64,000 nt of DNA, taken from assembly GCA_963677695.2 (NCBI GenBank), contig CAXXUJ010000002.1, positions 1 through 64,000 of the forward strand, in the 5' to 3' direction. Under the pieces are notes generated by a model. That model saw only the letters and a program-made list of their open reading frames with translations. It made no database searches and was not told the DNA's origin. Of this stretch, positions 24,240-32,926 are shown piece after piece (positions within the stretch are counted from its first letter, which is position 1; each line of letters starts with the position of its first letter). Both the position numbers and the translations under genes were made by a program. The DNA is from SABI01 sp963677695 (GTDB taxonomy: Bacteria > Spirochaetota > Spirochaetia > Sphaerochaetales > Sphaerochaetaceae).

Positions 24240-25099
24240 TGCAACACGCAATAGAAAAAGCGGAAGTGCTCATCGAAGCACTGCCATATATCAGGAAATT
24301 TGCAGGAAGTACCGTCGTGGTCAAGTACGGCGGTTCGGCGATGATTGATGAAGAGATGAAGGAATCGGTCATTCAGGATATCGTTCTGATGAAAAGGATC
24401 GGTTTCAACCCCGTCATCGTTCACGGCGGAGGGAATGCGATCTCCGATCAGCTGAAGAGGATCGGAAAACAGTCTGAGTTCATCTCGGGACTCCGCGTCA
24501 CCGACCGTGAGACGGCCGAGGTTGCTGAGATGGTGCTCAGCGGCAGCATCGGGAAGGCGTTAGTGCAGTCCCTGCAGGACCATGGAATCCAGGCAGTCAG
24601 TATCAACGGAAAGGATGGTGATACCCTCGTGACACGTAAGAAGCTCGCGGACGGGATCGATATCGGTTTCGTCGGTGAGGTCGTGAAGGTCAACACCGCC
24701 CTTCTCACCAGCCTGATGAGCAATGATTTCGTCCCTGTCGTCGCCCCCGTGGGTACCGACCTGAAGGGAAATACCTATAATATCAACGCAGATTACGCTG
24801 CCAGTGCGATAGCGGGCGCCCTTGATGCCCAGAAGCTCGTCTTCCTAACCGATGTGGAGGGGATTCTGAAGGATAAGAATGACCCTGAATCGATCATCCG
24901 CCGCCTCTCCCTGAGGGAGGCTGAAGGATATATCGAAGACGGCACGATCGCCGGGGGGATGATCCCTAAGGCGCAGTGCTGCATGGACGGAATAAAACAT
25001 GGTGTCGAGAGCGTTCACATTCTCGACGGAAGGCTTCCCCACTCGCTCCTTCTTGAGATCTTCACGAATGACGGGTGTGGAACGATGATGACAAAGTAA
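24239..25099 (+). CDS. argB: Acetylglutamate kinase
   Basis: Phosphorylates N-acetylglutamate. Amino-acid kinase fold: VVKYGGSAM (near residue 28), VHGGGNAISDQLKRIG (near 60), the Asn-containing NINADYAAS and TDVEGILKD. The segment AGGMIPKAQCCMDGI is the usual acetylglutamate-specific region. 286 residues. The start shares bases with the argJ stop (TGATG), pointing to coupled translation. An N-terminal helix precedes the kinase core, as in arginine-sensitive forms, so feedback control by arginine is possible but not shown. Confidence 0.95.
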   Translation: MQHAIEKAEVLIEALPYIRKFAGSTVVVKYGGSAMIDEEMKESVIQDIVLMKRIGFNPVIVHGGGNAISDQLKRIGKQSEFISGLRVTDRETAEVAEMVLSGSIGKALVQSLQDHGIQAVSINGKDGDTLVTRKKLADGIDIGFVGEVVKVNTALLTSLMSNDFVPVVAPVGTDLKGNTYNINADYAASAIAGALDAQKLVFLTDVEGILKDKNDPESIIRRLSLREAEGYIEDGTIAGGMIPKAQCCMDGIKHGVESVHILDGRLPHSLLLEIFTNDGCGTMMTK

Positions 25100-25118
25100 T
25101 AACTGAAGGATAATACCT

Positions 25119-26303
25119 ATGAACAAAACGATAGAACAGGGACAGAAACATTTCATGTCCACCTACGCACAGTTTCCTCTTGTGCTGAACGGCGGCCACG
25201 GCGTCACTGTCACCGATTCTGACGGGAAAGAATATCTTGATATGGTTGCAGGTATCGCAGTCAATTCTCTCGGCTACGGTGATACTGAGTTCGATGCCGC
25301 TCTGAAGGGTGTGATCGATAACGGTCTTCTTCACTGCTCCAATCTCTATTACAACGATCCTGCGGTAGAGGCTGCAGAGCATCTCAAAGACCTGAGCGGT
25401 ATGGACCGGGTCTTTTTCTGCAACAGCGGTACCGAAGCAAACGAAGCAGCTCTCAAGCTCGCAAGGAAATGGGGAAAGCAGTTTGATATCATCAAGGATG
25501 AGATCATCACGATGGAGAGTTCCTTCCATGGAAGGACCTACGGTTCGATGAGCGCTACCGGTCAGGTGAAATACCAGAAGAGTTTCACCCCCCTGGTTCC
25601 CAAGATCTTTCACACCCCCTTCAACGACTTCGAGGCACTGAAGGCCAAGGTGAATGAACACACTGCAGCGATCTTTGTCGAGATCATTCAGGGTGAGGGG
25701 GGAATCAAGGAGATCGATGTCGATTTCCTCAAGGCCGTAAGAGCACTCTGTGACGAAAACAATATCCTCCTGATCACCGATGAGGTTCAGTGCGGAATGG
25801 GAAGGACAGGGAAGGCCTTCGCCTGGCAGCACACCGGGGTGACCCCCGATGCAATGACACTGGCCAAGGCTCTCGGTAACGGCGTGCCGATCGGCGCCCT
25901 GGTCACCACCTCCAAGTGTTCCGAGGTTCTCTCCCCGGGAGACCACGCTGCCACCTTCGGAGGAAACCTCCTCAGCTGCACAGCAGCGAATGTTGTCCTG
26001 AAAAGGCTCCTTGACGGTTCACTTCTTTCGAACGTGAAGGAAGTAGGGGCATATTTCGAAGCGGGACTCCTTGCCCTGAAGGAAAAATATGAGGCTGTTG
26101 TCGATATGAGGGGGAAGGGGCTGATGCTTGCCATTGAACTCGACAGACCCGCCAGGGATTTCATCGCTTTGGCAATTTCAGATGGTATGCTCCTTGTCGG
26201 TGCCGGTGAGAAGGTGGTCAGGTTTGTTCCTCCTCTTGTGATCACAAAGAAGGATGTCGATACCGCTCTGAGTATTCTTGACGGGATATTGGCCGCACTC
26301 TGA
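25119..26303 (+). CDS. argD: Acetylornithine aminotransferase
   Basis: Class III PLP aminotransferase converting N-acetylglutamate semialdehyde to N-acetylornithine. Motifs in order: GIAVNSLGYG, FFCNSGTEANEAALKLAR (phosphate binding), ITDEVQCGMGRTGKAFAWQ (Asp for the pyridine nitrogen) and TLAKALGNGVPIGA with the PLP Lys (near residue 250). 394 residues. It ends the argJBD unit. No argF, argG or argH lies in the window. The next gene has its own promoter immediately after. Confidence 0.94.
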   Translation: MNKTIEQGQKHFMSTYAQFPLVLNGGHGVTVTDSDGKEYLDMVAGIAVNSLGYGDTEFDAALKGVIDNGLLHCSNLYYNDPAVEAAEHLKDLSGMDRVFFCNSGTEANEAALKLARKWGKQFDIIKDEIITMESSFHGRTYGSMSATGQVKYQKSFTPLVPKIFHTPFNDFEALKAKVNEHTAAIFVEIIQGEGGIKEIDVDFLKAVRALCDENNILLITDEVQCGMGRTGKAFAWQHTGVTPDAMTLAKALGNGVPIGALVTTSKCSEVLSPGDHAATFGGNLLSCTAANVVLKRLLDGSLLSNVKEVGAYFEAGLLALKEKYEAVVDMRGKGLMLAIELDRPARDFIALAISDGMLLVGAGEKVVRFVPPLVITKKDVDTALSILDGILAAL

Positions 26304-26332
26304 TTGTAAAGGTGACGCTCTTTCGGTATCAT
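26304..26332 (+). promoter_or_regulatory. Predicted promoter of the patatin gene
   Basis: TTGTAA (26304-26309) overlapping the argD stop region, 17-bp spacer, TATCAT (26327-26332); ATG 23 bases later. Confidence 0.5.
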
Positions 26333-26355
26333 GCAGGTACTGAAAGGGCTTTTAC

Positions 26356-28329
26356 ATGAAACATATTATTACATTCTTCCTTATTCTCCTCCTCTTTCCC
26401 CTCTCTGCCACAGCAGATCAGGGACAGACGAGCAATGACCTTCTCGATGCAGTGGTACCGTTCGAATACGGTATAGAGCGATTCGAAGAGAGGATCGCTG
26501 CCTCTTCAGGGGAAGATCAGCCGATAGGACTCCTCCTTTCAGGAGGTTCAGCGAGAGCGTTCGCACACATCGGTGTGATCAGGGCGTTCGAGGAGATGGG
26601 AATCTCTCCCGACTATATTGTGAGCAATTCGATGGGATCGATCGTCGGAATTCTCTATGCCGCCGGTCTGAACAGCGATCAGATCTATGAGATCGTGAAG
26701 AACATCGACCCGGGAACACTGTTCAACATGACCTATCCGTTTGACGGAGGTCTCCTTGACCCTTCAGCCTTTGTCGATTTCGTCTCCGCCTATGTGGCAG
26801 GCACACCGAATATAGAGGACCTTCAGATTCCGATCATCGTCATCACAGAGGATGCGAAGACAAAGAGGCAGGTGCTTGCAGCGGAGGGGGAAATCAGTAA
26901 GATACTGGCAGCCGCCTTTGCCCTTCCCGTCTATTTCCCTCCCGTGGAGTTTCGCGAACATCTCCTCCTTGACGGAGGAACGACCAACCTTGTTCCCGTC
27001 GAGATCGCCACACGTTTCAGTGACAGGGTCATAGTCTCCACTACCTTCTATGAAGGGAAAGGGATCAACCTGAAAAACCCTCTCAGTCTTCTCAATGTCT
27101 CCATGGATGCGGCAAAGCGTCGTCTCGGGGTGAAGTCCCTCCTCGACAACCCCGAAGCTGTCTGGATCAGATGTGATGTGGAGGATTTTTCTTTCATGGA
27201 TTTCGATAAGGTGGATGAGCTCTCCGCAAACGGATACAGTTCTGCCATGGCGGTCAGTGATCAGCTTCTTCCCTTCATCTCATCTTCTCAGACGCAGGAA
27301 ACGAGTGAGGTGCAGAGCACCTTTGCTGAAACACATAAGAAGGCGCTCGACAACTACAGCTATTTCAGGATACCTGCTGTATCGGGAACTTCCCATCAGA
27401 TATTCACAGGAGCGATGAACTTTCCTGAGGGAGAGAGGTCCTATCTCCGCTCTGAAGTGCTTGCGGGACTCCGCTACACTTTCACCGCTCCGTCAGTGAG
27501 CCTCACAACTGTAGCCGGGGGAGCCTGGGAACCTTACGGTGGAAACGATTTCTATCCCGAGATCATTCTTCAGGGAAGATATCTTCCACTTCCCTTCCTG
27601 CAGCTGAAAGGCACCTATGGTGCTGCAATGGATGCTCTGGACTCATGGAGTCAGTATGTCTCTGCTGAAATCCTTGTGCATCAGCTTGCCTTCTCCCGCT
27701 CTCTCGTGATCGAGGAAAAAGCTTCGATAGAGGGAAACATAGATGATACTCTCTCATTTACTGAACTGCTCGTTGATGGAGGACTCGGTTTCTCCTACTC
27801 AGATGGATGGTCAATGAACGGTTCTGTATCGTATCAGCTGTGGGATGAGTTCTCCCGTCAGTTCGTGAGCGGCTCGGCCGGTGCAATGATACCCCTCACT
27901 GCAGATGTGACCCTGCGTCCTTCTGCAACTCTGCGCTACGCCATTGACGGGAACGGGGATGTTCCATTCTTCACCCGTGACGGCTATTACACCTCAGCTT
28001 CTGTTCTTCTTGAGCAGGGAAGGGGAGGGGCAGCCAATGCATCCAATCACATTGGTGTATTCTCACTTGAAGCAGACTGGAATCCTCATACCTTCCGTCC
28101 TACGATGGGGGAGATGCTGATCTTCAAGAACTCCGCGATCGGTGCATTTGCCCAGCTGCTCTGGATGGATGCAGGGGAGTATGTTCCTCAGGTGAGCGGC
28201 GGTGTGCAGGTGAAGACCAACCTTGGTTTCATCGGATTGATGGAACTGCCGATGCGACTGTTTGTTTCCTATGATACCCTCAGTGAGGGAATCATAGGAG
28301 GTTTCAGCATTGCAGGAGGTCTGAAGTGA
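26356..28329 (+). CDS. Patatin-like phospholipase with outer-membrane beta-barrel
   Basis: Signal peptide (residues 1-20), patatin domain (about 55-300), then a ~330-residue beta-barrel region, so an outer-membrane-anchored lipase in the style of type Vd secretion (PlpD). The oxyanion loop SGGSARAFAHIG and the catalytic Asp in LLLDGGTTN are present. The nucleophile elbow reads SNSMG instead of GxSxG: Ser92 is kept but the first Gly is Ser. No POTRA domain is obvious between lipase and barrel. The stop overlaps the next gene by 4 bases (GTGA). Confidence 0.85.
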   Translation: MKHIITFFLILLLFPLSATADQGQTSNDLLDAVVPFEYGIERFEERIAASSGEDQPIGLLLSGGSARAFAHIGVIRAFEEMGISPDYIVSNSMGSIVGILYAAGLNSDQIYEIVKNIDPGTLFNMTYPFDGGLLDPSAFVDFVSAYVAGTPNIEDLQIPIIVITEDAKTKRQVLAAEGEISKILAAAFALPVYFPPVEFREHLLLDGGTTNLVPVEIATRFSDRVIVSTTFYEGKGINLKNPLSLLNVSMDAAKRRLGVKSLLDNPEAVWIRCDVEDFSFMDFDKVDELSANGYSSAMAVSDQLLPFISSSQTQETSEVQSTFAETHKKALDNYSYFRIPAVSGTSHQIFTGAMNFPEGERSYLRSEVLAGLRYTFTAPSVSLTTVAGGAWEPYGGNDFYPEIILQGRYLPLPFLQLKGTYGAAMDALDSWSQYVSAEILVHQLAFSRSLVIEEKASIEGNIDDTLSFTELLVDGGLGFSYSDGWSMNGSVSYQLWDEFSRQFVSGSAGAMIPLTADVTLRPSATLRYAIDGNGDVPFFTRDGYYTSASVLLEQGRGGAANASNHIGVFSLEADWNPHTFRPTMGEMLIFKNSAIGAFAQLLWMDAGEYVPQVSGGVQVKTNLGFIGLMELPMRLFVSYDTLSEGIIGGFSIAGGLK

Positions 28330-28760
28330 ACACTTTGAAGGATTTTTCTTCTTTTACCTCTCGGGCACTTCCCTCCTCGGTTTCACTTCAGATGCTCTCT
28401 TCAAGCGGTGAGGTGATCTTTGAAGCGAGCGGTAAATGGCTCCACCCTCTGTTTTCATTGGAGCACTTCCTTGCTACCCATACCGATATTGATGCTGCAG
28501 AGCATTTCCTTCACGACAGGATCGCTGGTAAGGCCGCTGCAGCTCTCACTGTACGACTGGGGTTCAGACATACCAAGGCTGATATGATCAGCTCACTTGC
28601 TATTGAGCTCTATGAAAGGAACGGAGTGAACGTCTCCTTCAACGAGAAAGTGGAGAGGATCGCATGCATGACAGAGTCCCTGCTTGAAGAAATCGATGAT
28701 ATCGAAGAAATATATAGAGTAATCGAGAAAAGGAGGGCACTGGGCAGGAAAATTGATTGA
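28326..28760 (+). CDS. DUF1893-like protein
   Basis: A 144-residue cytoplasmic protein. The middle, DRIAGKAAAALTVRLGFRHTKADMISSLAIELYERNGVNVSFNEKVERI, matches my memory of DUF1893, a small family of unknown activity related in fold to cytidine-deaminase-like proteins. Its GTG start overlaps the patatin stop, so translation is coupled to the lipase gene. The C-terminal ~40 residues form a charged helix. The function is unknown. Confidence 0.65.
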   Translation: MNTLKDFSSFTSRALPSSVSLQMLSSSGEVIFEASGKWLHPLFSLEHFLATHTDIDAAEHFLHDRIAGKAAAALTVRLGFRHTKADMISSLAIELYERNGVNVSFNEKVERIACMTESLLEEIDDIEEIYRVIEKRRALGRKID

Positions 28761-28786
28761 CCCTCGGTTTTCCCCACTGCTACAGT
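28757..28786 (+). promoter_or_regulatory. Predicted promoter of the ZIP transporter gene
   Basis: TTGACC (28757-28762), 18-bp spacer, TACAGT (28781-28786). The ATG at 28793 would be at or next to the transcription start and has no ribosome site. Confidence 0.4.
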
Positions 28787-28792
28787 ACTGAT

Positions 28793-29608
28793 ATGAATAC
28801 AGCGACGATCATCACTGCATTGCTTCTCACTCTTGTTGCGGGGCTCTCCACGGGTATCGGGGGACTGCTCAGCATGTTCCACCGGCAGACAAGCTCCCGT
28901 TTCCTGTGCACCTCTCTCGGGTTCAGTGCCGGGGTAATGGTATACCTCTCTTTTATGGAGATTATTCCCGAAGCGAGACACTTTCTTATTTCCACCGGTG
29001 AAAGCGAGACCGTCGCAGATATACAGAGCGTCATCCTCTTCTTTATCGGTGTGGGCATCGTCGCTCTCATCGACCGTTTCGTCCCTTCAAGGGACAACCC
29101 CCATGAGATTCCCAATGTGCTCAATATGGTGACCGGCGAGAAGAATGAAGATATCGACCACCACCTGATGCGTACCGGACTGTTCAGTGCGATCGCAATC
29201 ACGATACACAATATTCCCGAAGGCCTTGCAACCTTCACCTCCTTCATTGCAGAACCCCAGATAGGAGTATCGATCGCCATAGCGATCGCGATACACAACA
29301 TCCCCGAAGGGATAGCAGTCGCTGTTCCCATCTACTTCGCTACAGGAAAGAGGGGGAAGGCATTGATCATCGCTCTGCTGTCAGGGCTCTCAGAGATGGT
29401 AGGTGCCCTCATCGGCCTCGTTCTTATCCAATTCTCGGGTACCGATCTGATGGTGGGCTTCGTTCTTGCCGCCACTGCGGGAGTGATGGTCTATATATCC
29501 TTTGATGAACTGCTTCCGACAGCTGAACGGTACGGAAAGCACCACCTTGCTATCTACGGAGTCCTCTCGGGCATGGGCGTGATGGCTCTCTCACTGCTCC
29601 TTCTGTGA
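28793..29608 (+). CDS. zupT: ZIP family metal transporter (ZupT-like)
   Basis: Imports zinc and other divalent metals across the inner membrane. About 271 residues and eight membrane helices. The paired metal motifs of ZIP proteins are clear: HNIPEGLATFTSF in helix 4 and HNIPEGIAVAVPIY in helix 5, with FMEIIPEA near the start. The His-containing cytoplasmic loop is short (EDIDHHLM). The upstream in-frame TTG at 28757 is rejected because residues before 28793 do not resemble the family; MNTATIITALLLTLVAGLSTGIGG is typical. Confidence 0.9.
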   Translation: MNTATIITALLLTLVAGLSTGIGGLLSMFHRQTSSRFLCTSLGFSAGVMVYLSFMEIIPEARHFLISTGESETVADIQSVILFFIGVGIVALIDRFVPSRDNPHEIPNVLNMVTGEKNEDIDHHLMRTGLFSAIAITIHNIPEGLATFTSFIAEPQIGVSIAIAIAIHNIPEGIAVAVPIYFATGKRGKALIIALLSGLSEMVGALIGLVLIQFSGTDLMVGFVLAATAGVMVYISFDELLPTAERYGKHHLAIYGVLSGMGVMALSLLLL

Positions 29609-30151
29609 TCTGCTGAACTCACAGCCGCAGTAATCCTGACGATAGAGATCAAGCATCTCAGAGAGTTCGATACTCCTCTTGTACCCATCCTTCTTCTTGA
29701 AATTGAAGGGGACAAAGCCCTCCTTTTTCTCTCCGATACTGAATATCGTCATGGAATTCTTGTGAGGTGAGACGCTCAGTGTGGTGGTGAAGAACTCTAT
29801 TCCCAGCTCCTTCGCCTTTTCTGCAGCGATGGAGAGGTTATAGGAAAAACAGAGAGAACACCTCTGGCCCCCTTCTTCATCTCTTTCATGCCCCTGTATC
29901 TCTTTCTGCCACGATGCATGATCGTATGGAGCGGTATGGATCTCTGTTGTGAAGAAGATACCCACCTTCTCAAGTTCTGTGAGCCGTTTTTCCCATTCAC
30001 TTTCAGGAAAGATATTGTCATTGGCATAGTGGAGTTCAACAGCGTAGCCGAGATATCTGAGGCGTTCGATACTGCTGGTGGAGCAGGGTCCGCAGCAGCA
30101 GTGGAGAAGGATTCGTGTCCCTTCAGGGACTGTATGCTCCTGGTATTTCAT
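29591..30151 (-). CDS. queH: Epoxyqueuosine reductase QueH
   Basis: QueH performs the last step in queuosine tRNA modification and replaces the cobalamin enzyme QueG. About 186 residues. The iron-sulfur/metal Cys sets are HCCCGPCS near residue 17, RCSLCF near 96 and the C-terminal DYCGCEF. The family Tyr/Asp-rich segment YANDNIFPESEWEKR is present. Start at 30151 (MKYQEH) chosen because it gives the usual family N-terminus; the frame continues 15 codons upstream from a TTG. Convergent with zupT, overlapping it by 18 bases. Confidence 0.9.
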   Translation of the reverse strand: MKYQEHTVPEGTRILLHCCCGPCSTSSIERLRYLGYAVELHYANDNIFPESEWEKRLTELEKVGIFFTTEIHTAPYDHASWQKEIQGHERDEEGGQRCSLCFSYNLSIAAEKAKELGIEFFTTTLSVSPHKNSMTIFSIGEKKEGFVPFNFKKKDGYKRSIELSEMLDLYRQDYCGCEFSRSQKEQ

Positions 30152-30281
30152 GTCCTTATCATACCCTTCCCTCGTGTCAGATTCAATTCCCTCCAATAAT
30201 CAATTCAATTTTCACCCATGTATGGAAATCGTTTTCAAAATATGCCATAGTTATAACAAACTGATCATTGAGGGGTCGATC

Positions 30282-31370
30282 ATGAAAAATCCTGCGTTGC
30301 TCGCGGTCCTAGTTGCTATCATCGGAGTGCTGATGCTGCCTATACCACAGGCATTGAAAGTCATCGCTGCCGTCCTGCTTCTAGGCGTCTATTTCTACCT
30401 AAAGAGAGGATACCTTTTCATCGTCATGGCATCCACTCAGTTCAACAAGAGTGATGAGAAGCACCTGAACAGGGCATGGAATCTCTACGAGAGAGGATGG
30501 AGAGCAGGAATCGCCCCCAACTACGCACACATGCTGGGTAACCTGTTTGTTCAGCGCGGTGATGCAGCTATCGCTCTTGAGATCTTCGATCAGTTGATCG
30601 AAAGAGGCGAACAGGGGAAGAAAGGGTATGCGAACCTATTAAAAGGTGTGAAGATCAGCAGATCTATGGCACTATGGGCGACGGGGAAGAAGAACGAGGC
30701 TGTCTCCAGCCTCTATGAGGTGAAATCCTCAGGCTATACAGATACCAATCTCGCAGTGAACCTGGGCACCTACCTTCTTGCCATGAACCGTCTCGATGAT
30801 ATGGAAACTCTTCTTCAGGACATCGACTCCATGTCTCCTCAGACAACGGGTATGAAGGACAACAGCGGGTATTATCTGTTCAAGAGGGGAGACCTCCTCA
30901 AAGCCGATGCCTTCTACCGTGCGATGTTGAGCGAGGAAGCTCCCAAGTTCCCCGAAGCCTATGCCCATGCAGGAGAAGTTCGTCTTGCTCTCGGCAAGTA
31001 CTCACAGGCATCTGCCCTTTTCGAACAGGCCCTTACCCATCCCTTCCAGAATACTTCCACAGTGAGCGAAGCTGAAGTGAGAGTGATGCTCGAAGAAGCT
31101 CAAAAAGCAAAAGAATCGCTGGGTGGAGAGGATGAGGATGGGGATGAAGAGATTCATTCAGCTCTCTTTGATGATGATCTGTTCGATGACGGCCCCAACA
31201 CCGACCTTGACGAGGATGACGATATCGACCCGAACATCGAACTTGACGATGCGGACTATGCGGATGAGAATGATGACGAGGTTGAATTCGATATGGAAGA
31301 GATGTCTCAGCTCGAGCGTGATTTCTATGAAGAGACCGAAGACGAGGAGAGTGACTTCAGGCAGCCATGA
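30282..31370 (+). CDS. Membrane-anchored TPR-like protein with acidic tail
   Basis: A 362-residue protein. Two N-terminal membrane segments (about residues 5-45) are followed by TPR-like helical repeats (for example NRAWNLYERGWRAGIAPNYAHMLGNLFVQRGDAAIALEIFDQLIERG and YAHAGEVRLALGKYSQASALFEQAL). The last ~80 residues are very acidic (Asp/Glu runs). The tandem helical repeats suggest a docking or assembly role at the inner membrane. GAGGGG precedes the ATG. The stop overlaps the cardiolipin synthase start (ATGA), so the two are translated together. No specific function can be named. Confidence 0.75.
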   Translation: MKNPALLAVLVAIIGVLMLPIPQALKVIAAVLLLGVYFYLKRGYLFIVMASTQFNKSDEKHLNRAWNLYERGWRAGIAPNYAHMLGNLFVQRGDAAIALEIFDQLIERGEQGKKGYANLLKGVKISRSMALWATGKKNEAVSSLYEVKSSGYTDTNLAVNLGTYLLAMNRLDDMETLLQDIDSMSPQTTGMKDNSGYYLFKRGDLLKADAFYRAMLSEEAPKFPEAYAHAGEVRLALGKYSQASALFEQALTHPFQNTSTVSEAEVRVMLEEAQKAKESLGGEDEDGDEEIHSALFDDDLFDDGPNTDLDEDDDIDPNIELDDADYADENDDEVEFDMEEMSQLERDFYEETEDEESDFRQP

Positions 31371-32905
31371 AGCGATTGCTTAAAATTCTCACAGGAAGAT
31401 TTTTCGCCTTTATCGTGTTAACGCTACTTCAGATAGCGCTCCTGATTGCTGTAACTGCAAACCTTCTCGACCGGGGAAGCCTTTATCTTACCATCTCCTA
31501 TATCATAAGCGGACTTACCGTATTCTATGTCCTTTCCCGTGAGGAGAACCCTGCCTATAAGATGATCTGGGTGATCATTCTCCTTGCAGCCCCTGTTTTC
31601 TCTGTTCCTTTCTATATCATCTTCGGAAATAAACGGGATTCGAGGAAAGTCGCACGCCAGATGGCACTCTATAACCAGTATGTGAACACCGAGGGTGCTC
31701 AGGATTGTTCTCTCGGTTCTGCTCAGGTAAGAGAGAAACTGGAGGAATACTCCCCCGAGTACGGTCGCCAGAGCGATTACATTACGAATCTGACCCGCTC
31801 CTGTCTTTTCGACAAGACTTCTGTGACCTACTACCCTTCAGGTGAAAGTTCCTTTGAGGCTATCATGGAGGATATGAGAAAAGCGAACAGGTTTATTCTG
31901 ATCGAGACCTTCATCATCGATTTCGGATACCTCTGGGAAGCTGTTCTTTCCCTTCTCAAGGAGAAGGTGGAAGAGAGGGTGGAGGTCTATCTTCTCTACG
32001 ATGATGTGGGAACGATCCAGAACTTCCCTCCTTCCTACCATAAGGTCCTTGCGAAAACCGGAATCAAGGTGGCGGTGTTCAACCGCCTGAGAGGTCACCT
32101 GAATCCCCGTCTCAATTACCGGGACCATAGAAAACTGGTGATCATTGACGGGGACGTGGGCTATACCGGTGGAATCAACATTGCTGATGAGTATATCAAC
32201 AGGAAGATCAGGTTCGGGCACTGGAAGGATACTTCGGTACGCCTTGAAGGCAATGCGGTCGTTTCGATGACTACGATGTTCTTTCAGCAGTGGGGTTTCA
32301 CAACGAAGGAATATATCGATATAGAGAAGTTCACTCCGAGAAAGAGCGTGGAAAGCGATGGGTTCATTCAGCCTTTCGGGGACTCTCCGTTAGATAACTA
32401 CAACATTGCAGAGAACGCCTACATTCAGATGATCAACCATGCAACGAAGTACCTCTGGCTTACCACTCCCTACCTCATCCTCGATACACAGATGATCACT
32501 GCGCTCACCATGGCGAGCGAAAGCGGGGTCGATGTGAGAATCATCACCCCCTCCGTCCCCGATAAATGGTATGTGCATGCGGTATCACGGTCACACTACG
32601 GACAGCTGATCAGGTCAGGGGTCAGAATATATGAGTACACCCCCGGATTCATTCACGCTAAAATGTTCGTCAGTGACGACAGGGCCGCGATCGTCGGAAC
32701 GACGAATATGGATTACCGGAGCTTCTATCTCCACTTCGAATGCGGAGTCGCCTTCTTCGATTCATCCGTCGTCCACGAGGTGAGAAACGATATCATGAAG
32801 GTGATGGATGTGAGCAGGGAGATCACCGAACAGGCGGTGGACCAGACTCCTTTGCCCACACGATTTTTACGGAACGTGCTGAAGCTCTTCTCACCGATCA
32901 TGTAG
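31367..32905 (+). CDS. cls: Cardiolipin synthase (ClsA type)
   Basis: Phospholipase-D superfamily enzyme that condenses two phosphatidylglycerols. Two N-terminal membrane helices (to about residue 85) precede the catalytic region. Both HKD motifs are present: HRKLVIIDGDVGYTGGIN near residue 255 (HRK, the Lys replaced one place along as HxK = H-R-K) and HAKMFVSDDRAAIVGTTN near 430. The C-terminal DYRSFYLHFECGV segment is standard. 512 residues, normal. It is coupled to the TPR-like protein gene, so that protein may act in envelope lipid or membrane organisation. Confidence 0.92.
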   Translation: MKRLLKILTGRFFAFIVLTLLQIALLIAVTANLLDRGSLYLTISYIISGLTVFYVLSREENPAYKMIWVIILLAAPVFSVPFYIIFGNKRDSRKVARQMALYNQYVNTEGAQDCSLGSAQVREKLEEYSPEYGRQSDYITNLTRSCLFDKTSVTYYPSGESSFEAIMEDMRKANRFILIETFIIDFGYLWEAVLSLLKEKVEERVEVYLLYDDVGTIQNFPPSYHKVLAKTGIKVAVFNRLRGHLNPRLNYRDHRKLVIIDGDVGYTGGINIADEYINRKIRFGHWKDTSVRLEGNAVVSMTTMFFQQWGFTTKEYIDIEKFTPRKSVESDGFIQPFGDSPLDNYNIAENAYIQMINHATKYLWLTTPYLILDTQMITALTMASESGVDVRIITPSVPDKWYVHAVSRSHYGQLIRSGVRIYEYTPGFIHAKMFVSDDRAAIVGTTNMDYRSFYLHFECGVAFFDSSVVHEVRNDIMKVMDVSREITEQAVDQTPLPTRFLRNVLKLFSPIM

Positions 32906-32926
32906 GAAGGAAAGAACACGCTCGGG

